Notes: generated by a model from the letters alone, not told the origin. A stretch of DNA of 64,000 nucleotides from Parvimonas sp035282405 (GCF_035282405.1 NZ_JAYKBP010000003.1:62001-126000), one strand, 5' to 3'; shown: positions 18,950-26,951, counted from the first letter of the stretch. Translations and numbers: made by a program.

Positions 18950-19507
18950 ATGAATAGACAGCAAATTAAAACTAGAAAAGCAATTTTTATGGCTTTTACT
19001 GATCTTTTATCCAAGAAAAATTATAATAAAATAACAGTTCAAGAAATTATTGATTTGGCAGATATAGGTAGGAGTACTTTTTATTCTCATTTTGAAACAA
19101 AAGATGATTTATTAAAAGAAATTTGTCGTGAGTTGTTTGAACATATATTTTCTAATGATTTAAGTAGAGAATGTTCAAAAATTTTTGAAAATTCAAAGAA
19201 AAATCCTAAAATTTTAATTACACATATACTTTATCATTTAAAGGAAAATAAGGAAAAATTTATAAAAGTTTTAAGTTGTGAAAGTAATGATTTGTTTTTG
19301 AGTTATTTCAAAAAATATCTGGATAAGCTGATTGATGAGTATATTTTTATTGAAAAGACTGAAGATGAAAAGTTTAAAAGATTTTTAAAAAATCATATTT
19401 GCTGTACATTTGTGGAAACAATAAAGTGGTGGATAAAAAATCAAATGGAAGAAAGTCCAGAAGAGATTGCAGATTATTTTTTTAAAGTAGTAGACCCTAT
19501 AATATAA
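18950..19507 (+). CDS. TetR family transcriptional regulator
   Basis: The N-terminal helix-turn-helix reads KITVQEIIDLADIGRSTFYSHFETKDDLLKEI, a clear TetR pattern (about residues 25-60). The C-terminal ligand domain resembles the TetR_C group common in Firmicutes (IxxHF... then CCTFVETIKWWIKN). GGAGG at 18940-18944 points to the ATG at 18950. An in-frame ATG at 18938 overlaps that site and is not used here. Divergent from the metal ATPase, so a likely regulator of it or of itself. 185 aa. The inducer is unknown. Confidence 0.88.
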   Translation: MNRQQIKTRKAIFMAFTDLLSKKNYNKITVQEIIDLADIGRSTFYSHFETKDDLLKEICRELFEHIFSNDLSRECSKIFENSKKNPKILITHILYHLKENKEKFIKVLSCESNDLFLSYFKKYLDKLIDEYIFIEKTEDEKFKRFLKNHICCTFVETIKWWIKNQMEESPEEIADYFFKVVDPII

Positions 19508-19572
19508 TATATTTAGTATATAATGATTTGAGAAATTACCTAAAATATGATAAAATGAATGGGACTTTTCGT

Positions 19573-19604
19573 ATTATGATAAATCAATATTTTTTTATCA
19601 TAAT
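19573..19604 (+). other. Hairpin in the leader of the HAD gene
   Basis: ATTATGATAAA pairs perfectly with TTTATCATAAT (11 bp) downstream of a TAAAAT -10-like box and 27 nt before the HAD start codon. It may terminate tetR transcription weakly or stabilise the leader. No function is proven. Confidence 0.4.
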
Positions 19605-19630
19605 TATATATTGAATATCAGGGGGAAATT

Positions 19631-20281
19631 ATGAAGTGTATAATGTTTGATATGGACGGGACTTTGATTGATTCTATTGGGGGATGGTTTGGAAGTTGTT
19701 CATATTTTCTTAAAGAGATGAATTTAGAAGAAACGGATGAACTAAAAGAGTTGTTTAAAGGAAAAAAACTTTATGCAAGAGGAATAGCAATAGGAAAATA
19801 TTATAATCTCAATTTAACTCCGGATGAAATTTATGCCAAAAATTTAAAATATGTAAAAGAGGGATACGACGAAATTTTCGGAGCAAAAGATAATGTGATG
19901 AATGCTTTGGATTATCTTAAAGAAAAAGGTTATAAGATTTCTTTGAATACTGCTACAAATATTGGACTTTGTAAAAATTGTTTAGAAAGAACAGGACTTA
20001 TGAAGTATTTTGACTATATCCAAACTTGTGATGATTGTGGATATTTAAAAGATGATGAAAGATATTATGATTGGGCAATAAAAAAACATAATGAAGATAC
20101 AGAAGAAATTATATTCTTTGACGATACTGAAGCTCCTTTAAAAACTGCAAAGAAAAGGGGAATTAAAACGGTTTTGGTTTATGAGCCTTTGACTAATGGA
20201 GAGTATTTTGGTACGACAACGGATTTTGACTATAAAATGGATACAATTTCTGTTGAAAATTTAAAAAGAATTGGGCTTTAA
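19631..20281 (+). CDS. HAD-superfamily phosphatase (phosphoglycolate phosphatase-like)
   Basis: Haloacid-dehalogenase hydrolase, 216 aa. Motif I is MFDMDGTLIDS (nucleophile D8 and acid D10), motif II is in ISLNTATN, and motif IV is in EIIFFDDTEAPLKTAKKRG. A helical cap lies between motifs I and II. The substrate cannot be told from sequence; phosphoglycolate or small sugar/nucleotide phosphates are typical. It is monocistronic, with AGGGGGAAATT before the ATG and a strong terminator after it. Confidence 0.88.
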   Translation: MKCIMFDMDGTLIDSIGGWFGSCSYFLKEMNLEETDELKELFKGKKLYARGIAIGKYYNLNLTPDEIYAKNLKYVKEGYDEIFGAKDNVMNALDYLKEKGYKISLNTATNIGLCKNCLERTGLMKYFDYIQTCDDCGYLKDDERYYDWAIKKHNEDTEEIIFFDDTEAPLKTAKKRGIKTVLVYEPLTNGEYFGTTTDFDYKMDTISVENLKRIGL

Positions 20282-20295
20282 ACAAAATTATAATG

Positions 20296-20336
20296 AAAAA
20301 AGAGCTATGTTGTGAAAATTTAACATAGCTCTTTTT
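20296..20336. terminator. Bidirectional terminator
   Basis: A stem of about 15 bp (AAAAAGAGCTATGTT / AACATAGCTCTTTTT) with a 10-nt loop sits between the convergent HAD and S9 peptidase genes. Confidence 0.9.
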
Positions 20337-20360
20337 GTCTAATCTTGATAATTCTCTAAA

Positions 20361-22340
20361 TTATTTTAAATAATTATCAAACCATTCTAATATTTCTTTT
20401 AATCTTCTTATTCTATGCATTGGTTTACCGCTTCTTGAAAGTTCATGATTTTCACCTTTGAACATAACAAGTCTTGCAGGTACATCATGATATTTTAATG
20501 CAGAGAACATTTGAATTCCCTCAGGTATCCAACATCTATAATCTTCATCTGAATGGATGAAAAGTGTTGGTGTTTGTGCCTTATTTGCATATTTAAGCGG
20601 GGAATGATACCATAATTTTTCATAATTATTCCAAGGTGTTGCAGAAATTTGGTCATCAATGAAATAATATCCTATGTCTGTAAGTAAAAATTCAGAAGTC
20701 ATATTTGAAATTGAACGTTGTGAACAAGCAGCCTTAAATCTGTTTGTGTGTCCAATTGCCCAATTTGTCATAAAACCACCGTAACTTCCACCCATAATGG
20801 CAAGTCTTTCTTCATCAAGAGCGGGATAGTTTTTAATTACATCATCTGTAAATTTCATTAAGTCATCAAAGTCAATTTCTCCATATTTTCCACGAATATC
20901 TGCAAATTCTTTACCTCTACCGTCAGATCCTCTAGGATTTGTGAAAAATACAAAATATCCATTATTTGCTAAAAATTGCATTTCGTGATGGAATATTTTT
21001 CCGAAAACTGTCTTAGGGCCTCCATGAACATGAAGCACACCAGGATATTTTTTATTTGGATTATAATCAACAGGTTTCATAACATATCCTATAAATCCAA
21101 TTCCATCATTTGTAAAGTTGATTTCTTCAATTTCTGAAAGTGAATATTCTGTTGTATCATTGTGGAAGGAAATTCTATTTTCTTCTTCCATAGAAATTTC
21201 ATAAATATCTTGTAAATTAGAATCTTTTAGTGCAACAGCATAAATTTTTCCATCTTTTGAAATATCGATACAATCGATAGAACCTGATTTTTCGTTTAAT
21301 CTTTCAAGATTTCCATTTTTGTCAATTCTATAAATATATGAACTATTTACTTCAGTATTTATGAAGTACATAAATCCTTCTTTTACTAAAACACTTCTAC
21401 CACCAGTTAATCTCATATCTGTTCCAACAGAGTTATTCATACACATATCAAAATTGTCATTTACAATTTTTTCAAAAGATTTATCTTTAATATTTATAAT
21501 ATAGATATTTGAATTTTCATTTATACCATATTCCTTCATATCTGTTGCTACGGTTATAATGTTTTCAGAATCAATAAAGTTTGCATAAGCAAAAGAATAA
21601 TCTTTTGCTAAAAGGTCAACTGTTTTAGTTTTGATATCTAAAATTTTAACCTCATTTACAAGAGGCATCTTTCCTGTAAAAGTTGTTGCAATAAAAACAG
21701 CCTTAGTTTTGTCCTCATTTAATTCCAAACCATAAATATCAGTGATATCATCGCTTAATGGAATAAATTCAGAAGTCTTTTTGTTGAAATGATAAAGTCT
21801 GCTTCTATCTTCGTTTGTAAAGCCTATATTATTTCCCCAGAAAGGTATTTCAGTTGCAACTAGGTAATCCTTAGAATCATCATAAGTTTTTTCTTTGTTT
21901 TCTTCTTTTTTAGATTCTTTTTCTATTTTTTCTAATTCTTTTGTTCTATTGAAATTAGCTAAAACTAAAAATTCATCATCATTTATTTGTTTTATTGTAT
22001 TTACTAAAGCAGGAACAGTAAAGTCTAAAACAGCTTCTCCACCGGAAGTACATATTTTGTAAAATTTAGTTGTATCAGACTCGTCTTTTTTACCTTCTCT
22101 ATCACCTGCAAAGAGAATAGAACCGTCTAAAAGCTCAATGAAAGAACTTTCCTTAGCACCATTAGTAAAAACAAAGGACTTTTTAGTTTCCAAATCCATT
22201 TTATAAATTCTGTGTTCATAAGAATTTTTTTCTAAATTCATATTAGAAACACTATAGAATAGATTTTTTTCGTTTTTACTTAAATGTAAATTTCCCAAAA
22301 ACTTAAAGTTTTTAAACTCATCAATTTTTATACTTTTCAT
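20361..22340 (-). CDS. S9 family prolyl oligopeptidase / acylaminoacyl-peptidase
   Basis: Cytoplasmic serine peptidase, 659 aa, with no signal peptide. The N-terminal about 400 residues form a beta-propeller-like region. The C-terminal alpha/beta hydrolase carries HVHGGPKTVFG (oxyanion region), nucleophile Ser in MGGSYGGFMTNW, Asp in HSDEDYRCW and His in GENHELSRSG. The HGGP and GGSYGG motifs are typical of the acylaminoacyl-peptidase (S9C) group. A charged lysine/glutamate-rich insertion (about residues 130-150) lies in the propeller. Peptide supply through Opp gives a plausible metabolic link, by inference only. Confidence 0.92.
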   Translation of the reverse strand: MKSIKIDEFKNFKFLGNLHLSKNEKNLFYSVSNMNLEKNSYEHRIYKMDLETKKSFVFTNGAKESSFIELLDGSILFAGDREGKKDESDTTKFYKICTSGGEAVLDFTVPALVNTIKQINDDEFLVLANFNRTKELEKIEKESKKEENKEKTYDDSKDYLVATEIPFWGNNIGFTNEDRSRLYHFNKKTSEFIPLSDDITDIYGLELNEDKTKAVFIATTFTGKMPLVNEVKILDIKTKTVDLLAKDYSFAYANFIDSENIITVATDMKEYGINENSNIYIINIKDKSFEKIVNDNFDMCMNNSVGTDMRLTGGRSVLVKEGFMYFINTEVNSSYIYRIDKNGNLERLNEKSGSIDCIDISKDGKIYAVALKDSNLQDIYEISMEEENRISFHNDTTEYSLSEIEEINFTNDGIGFIGYVMKPVDYNPNKKYPGVLHVHGGPKTVFGKIFHHEMQFLANNGYFVFFTNPRGSDGRGKEFADIRGKYGEIDFDDLMKFTDDVIKNYPALDEERLAIMGGSYGGFMTNWAIGHTNRFKAACSQRSISNMTSEFLLTDIGYYFIDDQISATPWNNYEKLWYHSPLKYANKAQTPTLFIHSDEDYRCWIPEGIQMFSALKYHDVPARLVMFKGENHELSRSGKPMHRIRRLKEILEWFDNYLK

Positions 22341-22500
22341 ATTGCCTCCTTAAACAACAATTTACAAGGATTATCTTATTGAAATTCCCTTGCAATTTGA
22401 TTATACTACAAAAACAAAAAAATTACAAAAAAATTTTTGATAAATTCTAATTATATGATAAAATAAATATATTAAATGAAATTAAAAAATGGAGAAATTT

Positions 22501-22986
22501 ATGGAAATTAGAAGATTGATTGATATTGATGCTAAAGAGTTTTATAATTGTCTTAAAATTATTGACAGTGAAACGGATTTTATGATGTTTGAACCTGACG
22601 AAAGAGTTTGGAATGAGGAAAAAATTGTAAAAAATTTAAAAGATGAAAATAATTTATTTTTAGGAGCGATAGAGGACGAGAAAATAGTAGGCTTTTTATC
22701 TGCCCAAAGGGGTGCTTTTAGGAGAATAAGACATACTGCCTATGTGATAATTGGGATACAAAAAAATTACTGTAATAGAAAAATAGGAACAAAACTATTT
22801 CAAATGCTTGATAATTGGGCAGTTAAAAACAAAATTATAAGACTAGAGTTGACAGTTGAATGTGAAAATGTATCTGCAATAAAATTATATGAAAAAAGCG
22901 GATTTACTATCGAGGGAATTAAGAAAAAGACAATGTATGTAAATGGAAAGTATGTTGATGAATATATGATGTCAAAAATATTTTAA
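22501..22986 (+). CDS. GNAT family N-acetyltransferase
   Basis: Acetyl-CoA-dependent acyltransferase, 161 aa. The acetyl-CoA-binding motif A lies in AYVIIGIQKNYCNRKIGTKLFQML, followed by ELTVECENVSAIKLYEKSGFTIEG, a RimI/RimL-like ending. The start at 22501 is chosen because GGAGAAATTT directly precedes it. An in-frame ATG at 22489 overlaps that site. It is followed 10 nt later by the C-N hydrolase gene, so they are probably cotranscribed. The substrate is unknown. Confidence 0.88.
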   Translation: MEIRRLIDIDAKEFYNCLKIIDSETDFMMFEPDERVWNEEKIVKNLKDENNLFLGAIEDEKIVGFLSAQRGAFRRIRHTAYVIIGIQKNYCNRKIGTKLFQMLDNWAVKNKIIRLELTVECENVSAIKLYEKSGFTIEGIKKKTMYVNGKYVDEYMMSKIF

Positions 22987-22996
22987 TGGAGATATT

Positions 22997-23710
22997 ATGA
23001 AAATAGGACTGGTTTCTTACGAATTTAAAAATGGAGAAATTGAATATAATATTAAAAAAATAGAAAAGGCGAGTATCTCTGCTAATGAGAAAGTAGATTT
23101 ACTTTGTTTTGGAGAAACTTTTTTGCAAGGCTTTGACTCTCTTTCTTGGAATTATGAAATAGATAAAGACATTGCAATTACAAAATATTCTACAATAATG
23201 GAAAAATTAAAAAATCTTAGTGAAAAATACAATATTGATCTTGGTGTCGGATATATCGAAAGAGAAAGAGAGCAGATTTTTTCTTCTTTTGTAGTAATTG
23301 AAAAGGGAAAAATAATCCACAACTATAGAAGAATTACTAAAAATTGGAAAGAATATTCCATTACTGATAAACATTATTGTGAAGGAGAGCTTTCAGATAC
23401 ATTTATCTATAAGAACAGAGAATTTAAAATTACCTTATGTGGAGATATGTGGATTTGTTCTGAAAAGTTTAAAACAAATGGAATTTTGCTTTGGCCTGTT
23501 TATTGTAATTTCTCAAAAGATGAATGGGAAAATACTGAACAATATGATTATGCTAAGCAATCTAAATTAGCATCGGATAATGTGCTTTTGGTAAATTCAA
23601 TAACAAAAGACGAGCCAATAAGCGTTGGTGGGGCATATTATTTTAAAAATGGAAAAATTGAAAAGAGTTTAGAGTTGGATAAAGAAGATATTTTAATCGT
23701 TGAGATATAA
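22997..23710 (+). CDS. Carbon-nitrogen hydrolase (nitrilase superfamily)
   Basis: Amidase-type enzyme, 237 aa. The Glu-Lys-Cys triad is visible: E40 in CFGETFLQG, K115 or K118 in RRITKNWKEY, and C148 in ITLCGDMWI. The family normally has CYD or CWD after the cysteine; CGD is a mild variant. The protein is slightly short compared with the usual 250-290 aa. It follows a GNAT gene by 10 nt. Its last about 25 codons and its terminator are repeated at 25055-25198 (see findings). Confidence 0.85.
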   Translation: MKIGLVSYEFKNGEIEYNIKKIEKASISANEKVDLLCFGETFLQGFDSLSWNYEIDKDIAITKYSTIMEKLKNLSEKYNIDLGVGYIEREREQIFSSFVVIEKGKIIHNYRRITKNWKEYSITDKHYCEGELSDTFIYKNREFKITLCGDMWICSEKFKTNGILLWPVYCNFSKDEWENTEQYDYAKQSKLASDNVLLVNSITKDEPISVGGAYYFKNGKIEKSLELDKEDILIVEI

Positions 23711-23922
23711 AAAAAGATTCTGAAATTTAGAAAAAGAGCTGACTAGAGGTTTTAATCTCAAAATCTGCTCTTTTTTTGTTCTAAATAGATATTAATAAAT
23801 CAACATTTATATACTTTCTTTAAAATCTGTAAACAATTCAATAAATTTTTTAGGTTTAAAAGAGTGAATTACATGATTAGTAGAAACTTTTTTATATGTA
23901 ATTTGTGGATCTAATGAAATTA
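23633..23922. repeat. Long direct repeat, copy A
   Basis: This segment, the 3' end of the C-N hydrolase plus terminator plus the 3' end of an alpha/beta hydrolase, aligns along its length with 25055-25326, with scattered substitutions and small indels. Copy A keeps the complete C-N hydrolase end and a truncated alpha/beta hydrolase end. Copy B shows the reverse. The HxlR and SnoaL genes lie between the copies. Confidence 0.9.
23731..23777 (+). terminator. Terminator of C-N hydrolase
   Basis: AAAAAGAGC pairs with GCTCTTTTT around an imperfect inner stem and is followed by T7. The related copy at 25153-25198 has a better stem. Confidence 0.7.
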
Positions 23923-23925
23923 CAT
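23807..23925 (-). pseudogene. C-terminal remnant of alpha/beta hydrolase
   Basis: Translated on the minus strand this gives SLDPQITYKKVSTNHVIHSF followed by a KPKKFIELF ending and a stop. It matches the last about 38 residues of the intact hydrolase at 25211-26218 (SLAPQIIYKKVSGNHVIHAF, KPKKFTELL). There is no ribosome-binding site or hydrolase core, so this is a relic of a duplicated segment. The rest of the 23711-24014 gap holds the terminator and AT-rich sequence without a gene. Confidence 0.88.
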
Positions 23926-24014
23926 TTTTTATCCACAATATAAAAAATATAAGCACTTAATTTATATTATAAATCTTATATAAATAAATCTACTTCATAA
24001 TTAAATAGATAAGT

Positions 24015-24359
24015 TTATTTATCCTTTGGATTATTAATTTTGTTAAGTTCAGAAATATAATCTAGTCCAAAAATTTCTATTTCGTTCAAAACTTTCTGAA
24101 ATTTAGTACCTAATGTACTTAAAGAGTATTCAACATGAGGAGGTACTTCAGCAAAAACTTTTCTTGTGATTAATTTATCTTGTTCTAATTGACGCAGTTG
24201 CCTTGTTAAAACAGTTCGAGTAACTTCAGGAATTAATCTTTCAAGTTCATTAAATCTTTTAGTACCTGTACTTAAATGATATAAAACTACAATTGCCCAT
24301 TTTCCTTGTAAAACTTTCTGAGTAGTAACATAAGGGCATTTATCATAAATAGTTGACAT
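24015..24359 (-). CDS. HxlR family transcriptional regulator
   Basis: Winged-helix regulator, 114 aa. It begins with CPYVTTQKVLQGKWAIVVLYHL, the HxlR hallmark cysteine followed by the KW motif. The wing region reads RFNELERLIPEVTRTVLTRQLRQLEQDKLI, and VEYSLSTLG follows. HxlR proteins often sense electrophiles through the N-terminal cysteine. It is divergent from a SnoaL-like gene with a palindromic site between them, so it probably controls that gene and itself. Confidence 0.92.
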   Translation of the reverse strand: MSTIYDKCPYVTTQKVLQGKWAIVVLYHLSTGTKRFNELERLIPEVTRTVLTRQLRQLEQDKLITRKVFAEVPPHVEYSLSTLGTKFQKVLNEIEIFGLDYISELNKINNPKDK

Positions 24360-24381
24360 AAAAACCTCCTTAAGCTGTGTA

Positions 24382-24403
24382 ATAGTATCGTATCAGATAC
24401 TAT
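24382..24403. promoter_or_regulatory. Candidate HxlR operator
   Basis: A perfect inverted repeat, ATAGTATC-gtatca-GATACTAT, lies in the divergent gap between hxlR and the SnoaL-like gene. GTAT...ATAC-type symmetry is common for HxlR sites. It is assigned by position and symmetry. Confidence 0.6.
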
Positions 24404-24496
24404 GTATTATAAATGTTCGTACTTTTAAAGTCAAGACTTAAAAAGTATAATAATAGTAAGAGGAAAATCAATCCTCAAAAAGAAAGGAGATTAGCT

Positions 24497-24886
24497 ATGA
24501 AAAGTGAAATTATGAAAGTATATAATGCTTATACAGAAGCATTATTGAAGGGAGATTTTAAGTCTGTTTTTGAAACAATGTCTGATAATATTGTATGGCA
24601 TATGGGAGGAGAAGGTCCACTTTCAGGAATTGTTAAAGGTAAAGAGGCGTTGGGAGAACGTTTAGGAGAATTTACCAAAAGAAGCAATGGTACATTTAGA
24701 GTAATTACAAATTGGGCTGCAAGTAATGATTGCTTTGTTGTTGCAAGTGTTGTTTCTTTAGCTGAAAAAGAAGATCAAAAACTAAATGACCCCGGTATTG
24801 ATTTATTTAGAATAGAGAATGGAAAAATACAAGAAGTATGGACTTTTGCAGAACAACAAGAGGAAGAAGATAAATTTTGGAAATAG
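24497..24886 (+). CDS. SnoaL-like / ketosteroid-isomerase-fold protein
   Basis: Small cone-shaped alpha+beta barrel protein, 129 aa. Recognisable elements are VYNAYTEALLKGDFKSVFETMSDNIVWH, GPLSGIVKGKEALGERL and the C-terminal DLFRIENGKIQEVWTFAEQ typical of SnoaL/NTF2-like enzymes. The ATG at 24497 is chosen, 7 nt after AAAGGAG. An upstream in-frame start would add a basic tail without a ribosome-binding site. In Firmicutes such proteins are often paired with HxlR regulators. The reaction is unknown. Confidence 0.85.
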   Translation: MKSEIMKVYNAYTEALLKGDFKSVFETMSDNIVWHMGGEGPLSGIVKGKEALGERLGEFTKRSNGTFRVITNWAASNDCFVVASVVSLAEKEDQKLNDPGIDLFRIENGKIQEVWTFAEQQEEEDKFWK

Positions 24887-24951
24887 GTTAATTTATTTTT
24901 ATAACAAAATGTAAGAGATATGTAAAATAAAATAATGAATGTCAAATTTTT

Positions 24952-24995
24952 AAAAAGAGAAGATTTTATATCAAAATATATAAGTCTTCTCTTTT
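24952..24995 (+). terminator. Terminator of SnoaL-like gene
   Basis: AAAAAGAGAAGA pairs with TCTTCTCTTTT across an AT-rich loop and runs straight into a dispersed repeat (24994-25042). Confidence 0.8.
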
Positions 24996-25042
24996 GTTGT
25001 GAGACAACAAGGTTCTCGAATACCCACTCAATGTGAAGCATT
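24994..25042. repeat. Terminator-associated dispersed repeat, copy 1
   Basis: It begins with a small palindrome, TTGTTGT-gag-ACAACAA, and continues GGTT..CG..TACCCA..C.ATG.GAAGCATT. A clearly related copy lies at 34450-34498. Both copies start in the T-tract of an intrinsic terminator. No coding potential is evident. Confidence 0.75.
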
Positions 25043-25057
25043 TAGAAATAGTGAGCA

Positions 25058-25132
25058 TATTATTTTAAAAATGGAAAAATTGAAAAGAGTTTAAAATTGA
25101 ATAAAGAAGATATTTTAATCGTTGAGATATAA
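25058..25132 (+). pseudogene. C-terminal remnant of C-N hydrolase
   Basis: The 24 codons plus stop read YYFKNGKIEKSLKLNKEDIL-IVEI, against YYFKNGKIEKSLELDKEDIL-IVEI in the intact gene ending at 23710. There is no start or upstream domain, so this is a relic of duplication. Confidence 0.9.
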
Positions 25133-25152
25133 AAAAATATTCTGAAATTTAG

Positions 25153-25198
25153 AAAAAGAGCTGACTAGAGATTTTAAATCTAAAATCAGCTCTTTTTT
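25153..25198. terminator. Bidirectional terminator, copy B
   Basis: AAAAAGAGCTGA pairs with TCAGCTCTTTTTT, with an inner stem AGATTTTAAATCT. It lies just beyond the alpha/beta hydrolase stop and can end its transcript on the minus strand. Confidence 0.82.
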
Positions 25199-25210
25199 CT
25201 TTTGCAATAG

Positions 25211-26218
25211 TTAGATATTTTCTCTAAATTCTGTTAATAATTCAGTAAATTTTTTAGGTTTAAAAGCGTGAATTACATGATTACCAGAAACTTTTTTATA
25301 TATAATTTGTGGGGCTAATGAAATTGCAAGTTTAGCATCATCTTCATCAAATGCTCCTACAAGTCCAAAATTTTCATACCTTTTCCAGTCAGCATGAATA
25401 AGCATTATTGGACATTTTGTTTTTTTAAAGGCTTCTTCGTGCTTAATACCATCATAAAATCTTCCATCAACAAAAGCTCTAGAAAAATCGGGATCAAACA
25501 TAGACAATGATTTAATAAGTAGTCGTAAACTATCTGGGAATCCTACTGCAATAGGTTTATTAGGGTATTTGTTTTGAAATTTCTTTATCTTTCTTGATAG
25601 CCAATTGGCAAACCAATTTGGAATTTTTTTAATTCTCTTTTCAGAAGCTGGCATTTCCATATCTCTAAAATAATCTGCTAAATCTCTATCTTCAATATTT
25701 CCAATTTTGTCAACAAGATGTTTTAATCCATTGTAAACAAATTTATCTTGTTCTTTAAATCTTGGCATCTCTGTAGAAAAGATTGGGGCATCCTCGAGAA
25801 CAATTCCAGAAACATATTCAGGAATATTAACTGCACACCATAAGGCAAGAATACCTCCAGATGAATTTCCACTTATAATTACTTTTTCTTTTATTACATT
25901 TTTGATAAACATTTTTAAGTCTTCACCTACAATTTTCCAAGAATAATAACCAGGTGTCCAAGTAGATTTTCCATGTCCTCTTATATCTATTGAATAAACT
26001 TGAAAAATTTTAGATAAAGGTATTAGTACTTTTTTATAACTCTCCCACATTCCCATTTGAGCAGGAATTAGCAATAAACTAGGCCCGTTTTTGGGACCAA
26101 CAACATAGTTAAGTTTAACAGTTCCTGTATCATAAGTTTTTTCCGAAAAGCCAGCATTAATAAGCTTTTTATTTTCAAGTTTTCCTGATAAGTTTTCATA
26201 AGGGTTTTTATAAAACAT
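25211..26218 (-). CDS. Alpha/beta hydrolase
   Basis: Serine hydrolase of the alpha/beta fold, 335 aa. The oxyanion region is LLLIPAQMGMWESYKKVL. YSIDIRGHGKSTWTPG is the family DxRGxGxS motif. The nucleophile elbow is ISGNSSGGILALW. The acid is probably in MLIHADWKRYENFG, and the histidine in VSGNHVIHAFKP. There is no signal peptide. It is encoded 9 nt after a TetR gene on the same strand, so it probably belongs to an autoregulated operon. Its substrate is unknown. Confidence 0.88.
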   Translation of the reverse strand: MFYKNPYENLSGKLENKKLINAGFSEKTYDTGTVKLNYVVGPKNGPSLLLIPAQMGMWESYKKVLIPLSKIFQVYSIDIRGHGKSTWTPGYYSWKIVGEDLKMFIKNVIKEKVIISGNSSGGILALWCAVNIPEYVSGIVLEDAPIFSTEMPRFKEQDKFVYNGLKHLVDKIGNIEDRDLADYFRDMEMPASEKRIKKIPNWFANWLSRKIKKFQNKYPNKPIAVGFPDSLRLLIKSLSMFDPDFSRAFVDGRFYDGIKHEEAFKKTKCPIMLIHADWKRYENFGLVGAFDEDDAKLAISLAPQIIYKKVSGNHVIHAFKPKKFTELLTEFRENI

Positions 26219-26227
26219 TTTATCCTC

Positions 26228-26875
26228 CTATCTTAAGCAATCTGTATTAAGAAATCCATAAAGCATTAAATGTAGATATTTCTTAATACTATTTTTAAAT
26301 TCATCATAATTGTCGAATAAATCCATTGGATTGTCTTGATATTGATTGAGATGTTTTATTACAATCGCATCAATATATAAAGATAAAGCATCCACAACTA
26401 ATTCATGATCAATATCTTTTCTTAAGTTAAATATTTTAATAGAATTAGAGATTTGTATTTTTAATTTTTCATTTGATTTTTTGTGATATTCACTAAAAAT
26501 ATCCTTAATTTCTTTTTCAACTTCTTTGCTTGTTTCCCTAGAAGCCATATTTAAAAATTTAGTTTCATTAGGATATTTTTTTATTAAATTACATTTTTGA
26601 TCCATAATACTAAAAATGTTATCGAAAAAATCATAATATGTTTTACATTCTAAATTTTGTGTCAATAAATTTACTGCATAATTAAGTAGGTATAGATAAA
26701 AATTCTTTTTATTATCAAAATAGTAAAATAATAAACCCTTAGAAATACCAGCTTCCTTAACTATTAAATCAGTTTTTGCTTCTACAAATGAAAACTTTGA
26801 GAAAATCTCTATCCCTTTATTTATTATCATTTGTTTTTTATCTTCTGAAACTTTTTCAAAATTTTTAGTAGTCAT
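26228..26875 (-). CDS. TetR family regulator of the hydrolase operon
   Basis: N-terminal helix-turn-helix: EIFSKFSFVEAKTDLIVKEAGISKGLLFYYFDNKKNFYLYLL, a standard TetR pattern. The remaining about 150 residues are helical and would bind a ligand. 215 aa. AAGGAGGACGT precedes the ATG. Two 16-bp operators frame its promoter (26893-26908 and 26936-26951), which supports autoregulation together with the hydrolase gene downstream. Confidence 0.92.
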   Translation of the reverse strand: MTTKNFEKVSEDKKQMIINKGIEIFSKFSFVEAKTDLIVKEAGISKGLLFYYFDNKKNFYLYLLNYAVNLLTQNLECKTYYDFFDNIFSIMDQKCNLIKKYPNETKFLNMASRETSKEVEKEIKDIFSEYHKKSNEKLKIQISNSIKIFNLRKDIDHELVVDALSLYIDAIVIKHLNQYQDNPMDLFDNYDEFKNSIKKYLHLMLYGFLNTDCLR

Positions 26876-26892
26876 AAATACGTCCTCCTTAC

Positions 26893-26908
26893 TTGACTAA
26901 TCAGTCAA
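26893..26908. promoter_or_regulatory. TetR operator O1
   Basis: TTGACTAATCAGTCAA: arms TTGACT / AGTCAA on either side of a 4-bp centre (written TTGACT-AATC-AGTCAA). It lies between the -10 box and the tetR start. Confidence 0.85.
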
Positions 26909-26922
26909 TTTATTTCAATTAA

Positions 26923-26951
26923 AGTATATCATCTTTTGACTGATTAGTCAA
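26923..26951 (-). promoter_or_regulatory. Promoter and TetR operator O2 of tetR-hydrolase operon
   Basis: Minus strand: -35 TTGACT (26951-26946) and -10 TATACT (26928-26923) with a 17-bp spacer. The -35 box is inside a second operator, TTGACTGATTAGTCAA (26936-26951), the exact reverse complement of O1. The two centres are 43 bp apart, close to four helical turns, so bound dimers would face the same side. Confidence 0.88.

Larger units (their letters stand above)
25055..25326. repeat. Long direct repeat, copy B
   Basis: Partner of 23633-23922. It carries a truncated C-N hydrolase end, the shared terminator, and the intact 3' end of the alpha/beta hydrolase gene. Together with 24887-25054 (terminator and dispersed repeat) it accounts for the 324-bp gap before the next complete gene. 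Confidence 0.9.

Noticed and set aside
23636..25200. Insertion sequence as the cause of the 23.6-25.3 kb direct repeats
   Set aside because: No transposase, terminal inverted repeats or short target duplications were seen. The repeats consist of neighbouring gene ends, so segmental duplication explains them better.
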